In this document: positions 50,109 to 58,985 of the stretch, in pieces | Layout of the letters: the number at the start of each line of letters is the position of its first letter | Numbering within the stretch: the stretch's first letter is position 1 | Assembly (NCBI GenBank): GCA_963782345.1 | Contig: CAWAJF010000003.1 | Span: forward strand, 239,191 to 303,190 | From: DASUPK01 sp963782345 | GTDB lineage: Bacteria; Actinomycetota; Thermoleophilia; Solirubrobacterales; 70-9 | Direction: 5' to 3' | DNA length: 64,000 nucleotides | Position numbers and translations under genes: made by a program | The notes under the pieces: generated by a model | What the model saw: only the letters and a program-made list of their open reading frames with translations | Database searches by the model: none | What the model was told of the DNA's origin: nothing

Positions 50109-50791
50109 ATGACCAAGGTGAAGGTCTGCGGCATGACGAGCCTCGCCGACGCGGAGCACGCGGCGAGCCATGGCGCCTGGGCGATCGGCCTGATCCATCA
50201 TCCGGACAGCCCTCGTTACGTGCAGCCGGACGTCGCCGAGGAGATCGGCGCCGCGCTGAAGCGCCGCTGCGAGGTCGCCGGCGTCTTCGTCAACTCGACG
50301 CTCGAGGACGTGATCGATGCGGCCGAGCGGGAGAACCTGACGCTGCTCCAGTTCCACGGCGAGGAGGGCCCCGCGTACTGCGTGGAGGCGCGCCGCCGGA
50401 CGGGGGCGAAGGTGATGAAGGCGATGCGCGTCACCAGCGCCGCCGACGTCCAGGCGGCCGAGGCGTTTCGCACCGACTTCCACCTCTTCGACGCCTACTG
50501 GCACGGGATCCACGGCGGCACGGGTCAGAGCTTCGACTGGGGTCTGGTCTCCAAGCGCCGCTCCAAGGTTCCGATGGTGCTGGCGGGTGGGCTCACGCCC
50601 GAGAACGTCGCGGACGCGATCGAGATCGTGAAGCCCTACGCCGTCGACGTCGTCAGCGGGGTCGAGGCCGAGCCGGGCCGCAAGGATCACGCCAAGGTCG
50701 AGGCCTTCCTCGGGGCTGCGGGGACCAGGGTCGCCAAGCCGCTGGCGGCCTCACCCGGCACCCCCGGAAGCGGAGCTGAGGAGGTGGCCGG

Positions 50792-50795
<4 letters not shown>
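50109..50795 (+). CDS. trpF: Phosphoribosylanthranilate isomerase
   Basis: 228 residues. TIM-barrel: KVKVCGMTSLADAEHAASHGAWAIGLI with the catalytic Cys7, VAGVFVNSTLEDVIDAAERENLTLLQFHGEEG, and PMVLAGGLTPENVADAI with AVDVVSGVEAEPGRKDHAKVEAFL. It starts the second trp block and overlaps trpB by 4 bp. The last ~25 residues are a low-complexity tail beyond the usual end. Confidence 0.95.
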
Positions 50796-51959
<1,164 letters not shown>

Positions 51960-51967
<8 letters not shown>

Positions 51968-52799
51968 ATCAGCATCGACCGCCGCCTCTTCAGCTTCGCC
52001 TCCGGGCGCGGAGGCGATCTCGGCGGCCTTCGCCGTCGCGCGCGACGAGGGCCGCGCCGCGCTGATGCCGTACCTGATGGGCGGCTTTCCCGACCAGGAG
52101 ACCGCGACCGCCGTGGCCGGCGCCTATGTCGACGCCGGGGCCGACCTGATCGAGCTGGGCGTTCCGTTCTCGGACCCGCTCGCCGATGGGCCGACGATTC
52201 ATTCGGCCGATACGGCGGCCCTGGAGGCCGGCGCGACCCTCGACTCGGTGCTCGAGACCTGCTCGACGGTCGCCGGCCGGACCCCGGTGGCACTGATGTG
52301 TTACTCGAACATGATCCTGGCCAGGGGCGTCGAGGAGTTCGGGCGGCTCGTCGCCGAGGCCGGCGCGGCGGGCGTGATCGTTCCCGATCTGCCGTTGGAG
52401 GAGCAGGACGCGATCCGTGAGACGTTCGGCGCCGAGGGGCTCGCCCTGATCCCTCTGGTCGCGCCGACCACCCCGCCCGCACGGCGGGCGCAGATCTGCG
52501 CCGGCGCCCATGGCTTCGTCTATCTCGTGTCCACGGTCGGGGTGACCGGCGAGCGGGCGAAGCTGCCGAGCGAGCTGGCCGAGCTGATCTCCGCCGCGAA
52601 AAACGAGGCGAGGGTCCCGGTTGCGGTCGGATTCGGGATCTCCACCCCCGAGCAGGCGGCGACGGTGGGCAGGGTCGCCGACGGGGTGATCATCGGGACG
52701 AGGCTCGTCCGCGAGGTCGCCGACGCCCCTGATCTCGAGGCGGCGCTGGCGGCGGTCACCGACTTCCTGGGCGAAACTCGCGCCGCCCTCGCCAGATAG
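51960..52799 (+). CDS. trpA: Tryptophan synthase alpha chain
   Basis: 279 residues. TIM-barrel with the catalytic Glu in LIELGVPFSDPLADGPTIHSADTAAL, LMCYSNMILARGVEEF, VPDLPLEEQDAIRE and GFVYLVSTVGVTGERAKLP. It releases indole from indole-3-glycerol phosphate. The first ~20 residues (Ser/Ala-rich, SSASPPGAEA) are encoded by DNA resembling the dnaJ/ybeY element (about 51985-52012), a possible diverged third copy. Confidence 0.96.
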
Positions 52800-52815
52800 G
52801 CTTCCGGAGGTGCAG

Positions 52816-52974
52816 GTGATCCTCTTCACAGTCCTCGCCGCGTGCGTAATGGTGATCGCCTACGCCCTCGGCGTGCCCGGCCCGGTCGACGCGCTCCTCT
52901 TCCTGGGAGGCGTCCTGACCGGAGCAGTGCTCAGGTACGCGCAGCCGATCATCGACTGGCTGACCAGGCCGTAG
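52816..52974 (+). CDS. Small two-helix membrane protein
   Basis: 52 residues, too short for most gene finders, not recognised. Two hydrophobic segments (VILFTVLAACVMVIAYALGV and LLFLGGVLTGAVLRYAQPI) separated by a short polar turn. GTG 52816 is chosen because GGAGG ends 5 nt before it; GTG 52810 is the alternative. It lies between trpA and trmO on the same strand. Confidence 0.6.
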   Translation: MILFTVLAACVMVIAYALGVPGPVDALLFLGGVLTGAVLRYAQPIIDWLTRP

Positions 52975-52976
52975 CG

Positions 52977-53387
52977 CTGACCTACGACGTCCGGTCAATC
53001 GGCACGGTCCGCTCGTCCTTGGCGGACCCCAACTCGGCGCCCAAGCAGGGTGACGAGGGCGCGCCGGATGCATGGATCGATTTCGAGCCGGGCGTGATCG
53101 ATGCGCTGCAGGGGATCGAGGTCGGCGATCAGCTCGTGCTGCTCACCTGGTTCGACCGCGCGAACCGCGATGTCCTGACGACCCATCCGCGGGGCGACAT
53201 TTCGCGCCCGGAGGCGGGCGTGTTCAGCACGCGCTCGCCGCACCGGCCGAATCCGATCGGCCTGCACCGAGTGGAGGTGCTCGAACTCGAGGGACCGCGG
53301 ATGAAGGTCAGCAACCTGGAGGCCCTGGACGGCACTCCGATTGTCGACGTGAAGCCCGTGCTGGGCGCCGACGTCTCCGAGCGCTGA
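52977..53387 (+). CDS. trmO: tRNA (N6-threonylcarbamoyladenosine37-N6)-methyltransferase-like TrmO, probable CTG start
   Basis: About 136 residues, the TsaA/TrmO (YaeB) beta-barrel methyltransferase: DVRSIGTVRSSLADPNSAPKQGDEGAPDAWIDFEP, the family signature RPEAGVFSTRSPHRPNPIGLHRVEVLELEG and DGTPIVDVKPVL. TrmO methylates t6A37 in some tRNAs. No ATG, GTG or TTG precedes the conserved N-terminus after the upstream gene ends; CTG 52977, two bases after the stop of the small membrane gene, fits. An in-frame GTG at 52842 would add 45 residues unlike the family. Confidence 0.82.
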   Translation: MTYDVRSIGTVRSSLADPNSAPKQGDEGAPDAWIDFEPGVIDALQGIEVGDQLVLLTWFDRANRDVLTTHPRGDISRPEAGVFSTRSPHRPNPIGLHRVEVLELEGPRMKVSNLEALDGTPIVDVKPVLGADVSER

Positions 53388-53405
53388 CCGCCGGTGCGGC
53401 CCAGG

Positions 53406-53411
53406 TAGATT
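53406..53411 (+). promoter_or_regulatory. -10-like box of the phosphofructokinase gene (leaderless)
   Basis: TAGATT, 6 nt before GTG 53418. Confidence 0.55.
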
Positions 53412-53417
53412 GATCTC

Positions 53418-54443
53418 GTGCGGATCGGCGTACTCACCGGCGGAGGGGATTGCCCCGGGCTGAATGCCGTGATCCGCGCGATCGTTCGCAAGGGGGTGGG
53501 GGAGTACGGCCACGAGTTCGTCGGCTATCGCAACGGCTGGGCCGGCCCGCTCGAGGGCCTGAGCTCACCGCTCGGCATCCCCGAGGTGCGGGGGATCCTC
53601 CCGCGCGGGGGCACGATCCTCGGGTCGTCTCGGACGAACCCCTTCAAGGAGGAGGGCGGCCCCCAGCGCCTCGCCGACAACCTGAAGTCCGACGGTGTCG
53701 ACGGGCTCATCGTGATCGGGGGAGAAGACACGCTCGGCGCCGCGGCGAAGCTGCACGAGGCGGGCGTTCACGTCGTCGGCGTGCCCAAGACGATCGACAA
53801 CGACCTCTCGGCCACCGATTACACCTTCGGCTTCGACACCGCCGTCAACATCGCGATGTCGGCGATCGATCGCCTCCACACGACCGCCGAGAGCCACAAG
53901 CGAACGCTGATCTGCGAGGTGATGGGCCGCCACGCGGGGTGGATCGCCTTCCACGCCGGGCTCTCGGGAGGGGCCAACGTGATCCTGATCCCGGAGCTCG
54001 AGTTCGACCTCGACCGCGTCTGCGAGTACATCGTGCAGCGCTTCGAGAGCCACTACTCGCCGATCGTCGTCGTCGCCGAGGGGGCGATGCCGAAGGGCGG
54101 GATGCCATCGGCCGATGGCGCGCCGACCGACGCCTTCGGGCACGTCCGGCTCGGCGGCATCGCCCACTGGCTCGAGGGCGAGATCGAGCAGCGCACCGGC
54201 CACGAGGCGCGGGCAACCGTGCTCGGACACGTCCAGCGCGGAGGCACCCCGACGGCGTTCGACCGGGTACTCGCCACCCGCTTCGGTCTCCATGCAATCG
54301 ACGCGGCGCACGACGGGCGCTGGGGGAAGATGACCGCCCTCCGGAGCACCGACATCGAGCTCGTCGACCTCTCGGAAGCGACCGCCGAGCTGAAGACCGT
54401 TCCCGAGTCGCTCTACCGCGAGGCCGAGGTCTTCTTCGGCTAG
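53418..54443 (+). CDS. pfp: 6-phosphofructokinase, probably pyrophosphate-dependent
   Basis: 341 residues, group III PfkA type. MRIGVLTGGGDCPGLNAVIRAI, GGEDTLGAA (101-109), VPKTIDNDLSATDYTFGFDTAVN with the catalytic Asp127, and EVMGRHAGWIAFHAGL. By E. coli numbering, which happens to coincide, residue 104 is Asp and residue 124 is Lys; both are the states linked with pyrophosphate rather than ATP as phosphoryl donor. The cofactor call is an inference from these two residues. A -10-like box 6 nt upstream supports GTG 53418. Confidence 0.93.
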   Translation: MRIGVLTGGGDCPGLNAVIRAIVRKGVGEYGHEFVGYRNGWAGPLEGLSSPLGIPEVRGILPRGGTILGSSRTNPFKEEGGPQRLADNLKSDGVDGLIVIGGEDTLGAAAKLHEAGVHVVGVPKTIDNDLSATDYTFGFDTAVNIAMSAIDRLHTTAESHKRTLICEVMGRHAGWIAFHAGLSGGANVILIPELEFDLDRVCEYIVQRFESHYSPIVVVAEGAMPKGGMPSADGAPTDAFGHVRLGGIAHWLEGEIEQRTGHEARATVLGHVQRGGTPTAFDRVLATRFGLHAIDAAHDGRWGKMTALRSTDIELVDLSEATAELKTVPESLYREAEVFFG

Positions 54444-54447
54444 TGCC

Positions 54448-55533
54448 GTGATCTTGCGCCCGGCGCTCGCCGTGCTGCTGCTCAGCCTGATCGTTGCCGG
54501 CTGCGGAATCGCCGGAACGGCGAAGATCGAGGCGCCGGTGTCCGTCTACGTGAGCCTGCCGCTGACCGGCCCGCGCGGGGCCGACGGCCGGGATGCCGCT
54601 GACGGTGCGCGGCTCGCCCTCGAGCAGGCCCAGGGCAAGGCCGGCTCGATCCAGGTCCGCGCGACGTTCCTCGACGACGCCAAGGGAAGGGCCTGGGATC
54701 CGGTCGCCGTCGGCGCTAACGCGCGACGGGCCGTCCAGGACTCGGCCGCCGCCGCCTACATCGGCGAGCTCGACTCGGAGCCGACGCGGGCGTCCATGCC
54801 GATCACCAACGACGCCGGGCTCGTGCAGGTCTCACCCGGCGCCGGCGGCGTCGACCTGACGGCCCCCGCCGTGGGATATCCGAACTCTCCCGACCGCTAC
54901 CGGCCCTCGGGCTCGCCCAACTTCGCCCGTACGGTGCCGGCCGACGACGTGGTCGTGGATGCGGCGGCGAGCTGGGCCTCGGAACTCGGCGCGACCCGGG
55001 GAGCGGTGACGTCGGACGGCTCGGCGTTCCAGAACCTGTCCGCCTCCGAGTTCAAGTCCGCCGCGACCGAGCACGGGATACAGGTCATGCCCGGAAAGCC
55101 GCCCCCCGCGGTCGCCGTGACCGCGAGCGCCGGCACGCAGGTCGTCTACGACCCCGGGGCCGAGCGCCTCAGCGTCTACGGCGATACGCCGCAGACCCTG
55201 GCAGTGAGCGCCGAGCTCGATCCGAAGCGCCTCCCGGACAGGGACTTCGACACGCGCTTCGCACGGCGCTTCCACGTCGGCGCCGGCGTCTACGCCGCAT
55301 ACGGCTACGAGGCGATGGGCCTGGCCCTGCAGGCGATCGCCGGGGCGGGGACCGACGCCTCCTCCTTCCGAGACAACGTCCGCAACGGCGTTTTCGGCGC
55401 CCAGCGCGATGGCACCGTGCTGGGCAGCTACTCGATCACCTCGGACGGCGACACGACCGAGTGCGCGATTCAGCGCTACCGGGTGCGGGGGCCGGTGATC
55501 GTCCCGCTCGGCGCGCCCTGCCCGCCGCGCTAG
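54448..55533 (+). CDS. Periplasmic-binding-like lipoprotein (branched-chain amino acid ABC type)
   Basis: 361 residues. Signal peptide with lipobox LIVAGC (Cys19), then the Leu/Ile/Val-binding fold: VYVSLPLTGPRGADGRDAADGARLALEQAQGKAGSIQVRATFLDDAK and AYIGELDSEPTRASMPITNDAGLVQVSPGAGGVDLT. It is likely a substrate-binding protein tethered outside the membrane. No permease or ATPase is adjacent, so it is an orphan and may be a sensor or work with a distant transporter. The 3' end overlaps the opposite-strand esterase by 4 bp. Confidence 0.85.
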   Translation: MILRPALAVLLLSLIVAGCGIAGTAKIEAPVSVYVSLPLTGPRGADGRDAADGARLALEQAQGKAGSIQVRATFLDDAKGRAWDPVAVGANARRAVQDSAAAAYIGELDSEPTRASMPITNDAGLVQVSPGAGGVDLTAPAVGYPNSPDRYRPSGSPNFARTVPADDVVVDAAASWASELGATRGAVTSDGSAFQNLSASEFKSAATEHGIQVMPGKPPPAVAVTASAGTQVVYDPGAERLSVYGDTPQTLAVSAELDPKRLPDRDFDTRFARRFHVGAGVYAAYGYEAMGLALQAIAGAGTDASSFRDNVRNGVFGAQRDGTVLGSYSITSDGDTTECAIQRYRVRGPVIVPLGAPCPPR

Positions 55534-56249
55534 CGCGACGAGGGCGGGCCCTCGATGGCGGGCTGGCCCGAGATCACCGAGGCGACCCAGTCGCTGATCT
55601 CGGGGATCAGCGCGAAGTCGATGGAGTGCTGTACGCGCGCCTCGCGGAAGGTGACGTGGAGGCCGCCATCTTCGAGGAGGTCGCGGGCCTTGCGGCCGAA
55701 GCCCACCGGGATGATCGGGTCGTAGGAGCCGTGGGTGACGTAGGCGTGCATGCCGCGCTTCGCCCGCGGGTCGAGCTTCCAGCCGCGAACCATCGGATAG
55801 AAGCCGCTCATCATCAGTAGGCCCGCCGCCCTCGGGCGGCCCATGCCGAGCGCCACGGCGCAGGCGACGGCGGCGCCCTGGCTGAAGCCGCCGATCACGG
55901 TCTTCTCCCAGGGGATCCCGCGATGCCGGAGTTCGTCGTCGAGGAACCGGCAGAGCTTCTCGAGCGTGTCGATGAACGTCCCCTCGTCGGGATGACCCAC
56001 TTCGCGGATCACGTACCAGTGGCGCCCGCCCGGCGGCACGTCGGTCAATGGCGCTCCGGGTGCCATCCCGAACAGCCTGTGTTCGGGATCGAGCTCGTCG
56101 AGCATCGGGTAGAGGTCGCGCTCGTCGACGCCGCGGCCGTGGAGCAGGATCAGAGCGCCCTCCGGCTCGCCCACCGGGTCGCGGGTCAGGTGAACGAGCT
56201 CGACGACCTGACCTGGCCGGTCGGCGGCCGGCTGCTCAGGCGTGGACAC
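55530..56249 (-). CDS. Alpha/beta-hydrolase (phospholipase/carboxylesterase family)
   Basis: 239 residues. GALILLHGRGVDERDLYPML (oxyanion HG), nucleophile elbow GGFSQGAAVACAVAL with Ser, Asp in THGSYDPIIPV, and a late His (VQHSIDFALIPE). It belongs to the Abhydrolase_2/YpfH type that cleaves short acyl or phospho esters. The 5' end overlaps the dioxygenase gene by 14 bp on the same strand, an arrangement often seen with ring-cleaving dioxygenases of the MhqO/MhqD kind. Confidence 0.88.
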   Translation of the reverse strand: MSTPEQPAADRPGQVVELVHLTRDPVGEPEGALILLHGRGVDERDLYPMLDELDPEHRLFGMAPGAPLTDVPPGGRHWYVIREVGHPDEGTFIDTLEKLCRFLDDELRHRGIPWEKTVIGGFSQGAAVACAVALGMGRPRAAGLLMMSGFYPMVRGWKLDPRAKRGMHAYVTHGSYDPIIPVGFGRKARDLLEDGGLHVTFREARVQHSIDFALIPEISDWVASVISGQPAIEGPPSSR

Positions 56250-57171
56250 GCGGGTTGTCGATCGGCCGGAGAGCCGGCTCGACCTGTTCCCGGAGGTGCT
56301 CGTAGTCGGGGGGGAGCGAGAGCTTCTCGCCGAGCGACTCCAGGGGCTCGTCGACGGTGAAGCCCGGGCCGAGCGTCGCGATCTCGAAGAGGACTCCGCT
56401 CGGCTCGCGGAAGTAGATCGAGCGGAAGTAGAAGCGGTCGATCACGGGGGTGGGGCGACCGCCCGCGGCGATCACGCGATCCCGCCAGGCCTCGTGGTCA
56501 TCGATCTGGGAGGCCCAGGCGATGTGATGGACGCTGCCGGCGCCCTGCAGGCCGCGCTCGGCCGGCGGCTCGGAGTAACCCCAGAGACCACCGCGGCTGT
56601 CGCCGCGGCATTCCCAGCCGCGCCCGTCCGGGCCTCCGAGCGCCTCGAAGCCGAGGGTCGCCTCCAGGAGGGGGCGGCTCGCCTCCGGATTGCTGGAGTA
56701 GGCGATCGCGCCATCGAAGCCCTGCAGGGCCAGCTCCTTGGGGATCTTGGGATGGTCCGCGATCAGCGGCTCGTCGCCGGTCTCGACGACCTTCAGGTCG
56801 TGACGAAGTCCCTCGGGGTCGGCGAAGCCAACGACGTCGCCCGAGCGCTCCACTTCGATGCCGTTCGCCTCGAGCCGCTCCGCCCAGAAGTCGAGCGCCT
56901 CCTCTGTGCCGAGCCGCCAGCGGATCCCCCAGATCATTCCCTCGCCGGCGCGGCCGGGCGGTGCACCGGGGTACTCGAAGAAGGTCAGGTCGGACCCCGC
57001 GTCGCCCTTCTCGTCGGCGAAGAACAGGTGGTAGACGGTCGGGTCGTCCTGGTTCACGGTCTTCTTCACCAGGCGGAGCCCCAGGACACCGGCGTAGAAG
57101 TCGACGTTCTTCTGCGCGTCGCCGGTGATCGCGGTGATGTGATGGACGCCCTCGAGCTTCATCTCCACCAT
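56236..57171 (-). CDS. VOC-family ring-cleaving dioxygenase (MhqO/LinE-like)
   Basis: 311 residues made of two VOC modules: LEGVHHITAITGDAQKNVDFYAGVLGLRLVKKTVNQDDPTVYHLFFADEKGDAGSDLTFFEYPG and GAGSVHHIAWASQIDDHEAWRDRVIAAGGRPTPVIDRFYFRSIYFREPSGVLFEIATLGPGFTVDEP. The metal ligands are the His of HHIT, the His of HHIAWA and the Glu of LFEIAT. It fits the MhqO/MhqA class that opens hydroquinone-type rings. Together with the overlapping esterase it matches the MhqO-MhqD pair for quinone detoxification; function is by analogy. Confidence 0.9.
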   Translation of the reverse strand: MVEMKLEGVHHITAITGDAQKNVDFYAGVLGLRLVKKTVNQDDPTVYHLFFADEKGDAGSDLTFFEYPGAPPGRAGEGMIWGIRWRLGTEEALDFWAERLEANGIEVERSGDVVGFADPEGLRHDLKVVETGDEPLIADHPKIPKELALQGFDGAIAYSSNPEASRPLLEATLGFEALGGPDGRGWECRGDSRGGLWGYSEPPAERGLQGAGSVHHIAWASQIDDHEAWRDRVIAAGGRPTPVIDRFYFRSIYFREPSGVLFEIATLGPGFTVDEPLESLGEKLSLPPDYEHLREQVEPALRPIDNPRVHA

Positions 57172-57223
57172 CTTGCCCTATCGACCGCGTTTCCATCGTC
57201 CACCAGCGGGGCAGATCACCGCC

Positions 57224-57499
57224 ATGAAGGCAGCATTCGTACCGATCAGCGTCATCGGCGGGATCCTCGCCGGCTTCCTTGGCCAGAAGGCGTTTGACGC
57301 CATCTGGGACAAGGTCGATGAGGGGGACCCGCCACAGCCCGAGCATCGCGAGATCAGCCTGCCCAAGCTCGCGCTCGCTCTCGCCGTCGAGGGCGCGATC
57401 TTCCGGCTGGCCAAGGGCCTGTTCGAGCATGGCGCCCGCCGTGGGTTTGCGCGCATGACCGGCAGCTGGCCGGGCGAGGAAGAGCCCGACCGGGCTTAG
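57224..57499 (+). CDS. DUF4235-like small membrane protein
   Basis: 91 residues: VPISVIGGILAGFLGQKAFDAIWDKVDEGDPPQPEHREISLPKLALALAVEGAIFRLAKGLFEHGARRGFARMTGSWPGE, matching the actinobacterial DUF4235 pattern (GxLAG-x-x-x-K-x-F-x-x-x-W, then GAIFxLAK). One or two membrane segments. The function is unknown. Confidence 0.82.
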   Translation: MKAAFVPISVIGGILAGFLGQKAFDAIWDKVDEGDPPQPEHREISLPKLALALAVEGAIFRLAKGLFEHGARRGFARMTGSWPGEEEPDRA

Positions 57500-57506
57500 T
57501 CAAGGC

Positions 57507-58415
57507 TCAGCGCAGAGCGCTGCGCAGGGCCTCGTCGATCTCCGGATGGCGGAACTCGTAGCCGCCGTCCAGGGCCCGCCGCGGCAGCACGCGCGCGCCG
57601 CCGGCGACGGCGTCGGCCAGCTCGCCGCCGCGCATCGCGCTGACCGCGAACTTCGGGACCGCCATGAAGACGGGGCGGTGGAGGGCTCGCCCCAGCGCCT
57701 TGGAGAACTCGCGGTTGGTGACGGGGTTGGGCGCCGTCGCGTTGATCGTGCCCGAGACCTTGTCGTTGTCTAGCGCCCAGAGCAGGAGACCGACCTCGTC
57801 GTCGAGGTGGATCCAGGACATGAACTGCTCGCCGCCCGCGATCGGGCCGCCGACCCCGAGCTTGAAGGGAAGGAGAACCTGTTTGAGCAGGCCCCCGTCC
57901 TTCGTCAGGACGAGCCCGGTTCGGACGATCACGACGCGCGGCACGACTCGCTCGGCCTCGCGCTCGGCCCTCTCCCAGTCGACGGGGATCTCGGCCATGA
58001 ACCCCTCGCCCGGCTCGGATTCCTCGTCGAGGATCTGGGCGCCGCGGTCGCCGTAGTAGCCGATCGCGGATTGCCCGATGAAGACGCTCGGCTTGCTGGG
58101 CGCGGCCTCGATCCCCTGCAGCAGGTTGCGCGTGCCGACCAGCCGGCTCTCCCGGATGCGGACCTTGGCCTCGTCGGTGAGCCGCTGGTTGATCTCCTCG
58201 CCGATCAGGTTGACGACGCCATCGACGCCCTCGAGCGCCTCCGGCGGCGGCCGCTCGGTGCTCGCCTGCCAGGCGTGCCAGCGGACCGTGGGGTTCTTCG
58301 GCCTGGCCCGGCCGGGATCGCGGGTCAGTCCCACGACCTCGTCGCCTCGCGCGAGCAGGGCGTCGGCCAGCGCCGATCCGATCATCCCGCTCGCTCCGGT
58401 GATGAGCACTCGCAT
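57507..58415 (-). CDS. TIGR01777-family (YfcH/SDR39U1) epimerase
   Basis: 302 residues: MRVLITGASGMIGSALADALLARGDEVVGLTRDP, VVNLIGEEINQRLTDEAKVRIRESRLVGTRNLL, QSAIGYYGDRG, RTGLVLTKDGGLLKQVLLPFKLGVGGPIAGGEQFMSWIHLDDEVGLL and the NATAPNPVTNREFSKALG tail are all diagnostic. These SDR proteins bind NADP(H); the reaction is not known. Confidence 0.93.
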   Translation of the reverse strand: MRVLITGASGMIGSALADALLARGDEVVGLTRDPGRARPKNPTVRWHAWQASTERPPPEALEGVDGVVNLIGEEINQRLTDEAKVRIRESRLVGTRNLLQGIEAAPSKPSVFIGQSAIGYYGDRGAQILDEESEPGEGFMAEIPVDWERAEREAERVVPRVVIVRTGLVLTKDGGLLKQVLLPFKLGVGGPIAGGEQFMSWIHLDDEVGLLLWALDNDKVSGTINATAPNPVTNREFSKALGRALHRPVFMAVPKFAVSAMRGGELADAVAGGARVLPRRALDGGYEFRHPEIDEALRSALR

Positions 58416-58446
58416 CCGGCGGCGGATGCTAGCTCGTGCCTGCCGC

Positions 58447-58452
58447 TAGGTT
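58447..58452 (+). promoter_or_regulatory. -10-like box of the GNAT gene
   Basis: TAGGTT, 8 nt before ATG 58461. Confidence 0.35.
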
Positions 58453-58460
58453 CCCGCGCG

Positions 58461-58985
58461 ATGACCGAAGGCGTCAGAACCGCCAAGCCAGGAGAGGGAG
58501 CCCGCCTCGGCGAGATCTATCTGTCCTCGGGTCGCGCGGCGTGGGCGCGGCATCTCTCTCCGGTCGGCCTGACGGGCGTGACCTCGCCGCCGGAGGATTG
58601 GGAGCGCTGGATCTCGGATCCCGACGTGATGGTTCTGGTGGCGGAGCGGCGTGGCCGGGCCGCGGCGCTTGCCGTGCTCTGCCGAAGCACGGACCCGGAC
58701 TCCGACCCCGCGCGGGTCGCACTGCTCGACCGGCTCTACACCGAGCCGGCGTCGTGGCGGAGGGGCCTCGGGCGCGCCCTTCTCGACGGCGCGATGGAGC
58801 GGCTCCGGGAGCGAAGATTCCGCGAGGTCACGCTCTGGACGGCCGAGTGGAACACCTCGCGGGGCTTCTACGAGGCGACTGGGTGGGCACTGGACGGCGC
58901 CACCCGAGAGAAGACGTTCGCCGGGAGCACCTTCACCGAGGTGCGCTACCGGACCGCAGTGCCTTCCCCGCCGACGATCTCGTAG
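58461..58985 (+). CDS. GNAT-family N-acetyltransferase
   Basis: 174 residues with the GNAT core: VALLDRLYTEPASWRRGLGRALLDGAMERLRERRFREVTLWTAEWNTSRGFYEATGW, containing the acetyl-CoA loop R-R-G-L-G-R. The acceptor is unknown. Its 3' end overlaps the converging malic enzyme gene by 40 bp, and it is divergent from the epimerase. Confidence 0.9.
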   Translation: MTEGVRTAKPGEGARLGEIYLSSGRAAWARHLSPVGLTGVTSPPEDWERWISDPDVMVLVAERRGRAAALAVLCRSTDPDSDPARVALLDRLYTEPASWRRGLGRALLDGAMERLRERRFREVTLWTAEWNTSRGFYEATGWALDGATREKTFAGSTFTEVRYRTAVPSPPTIS

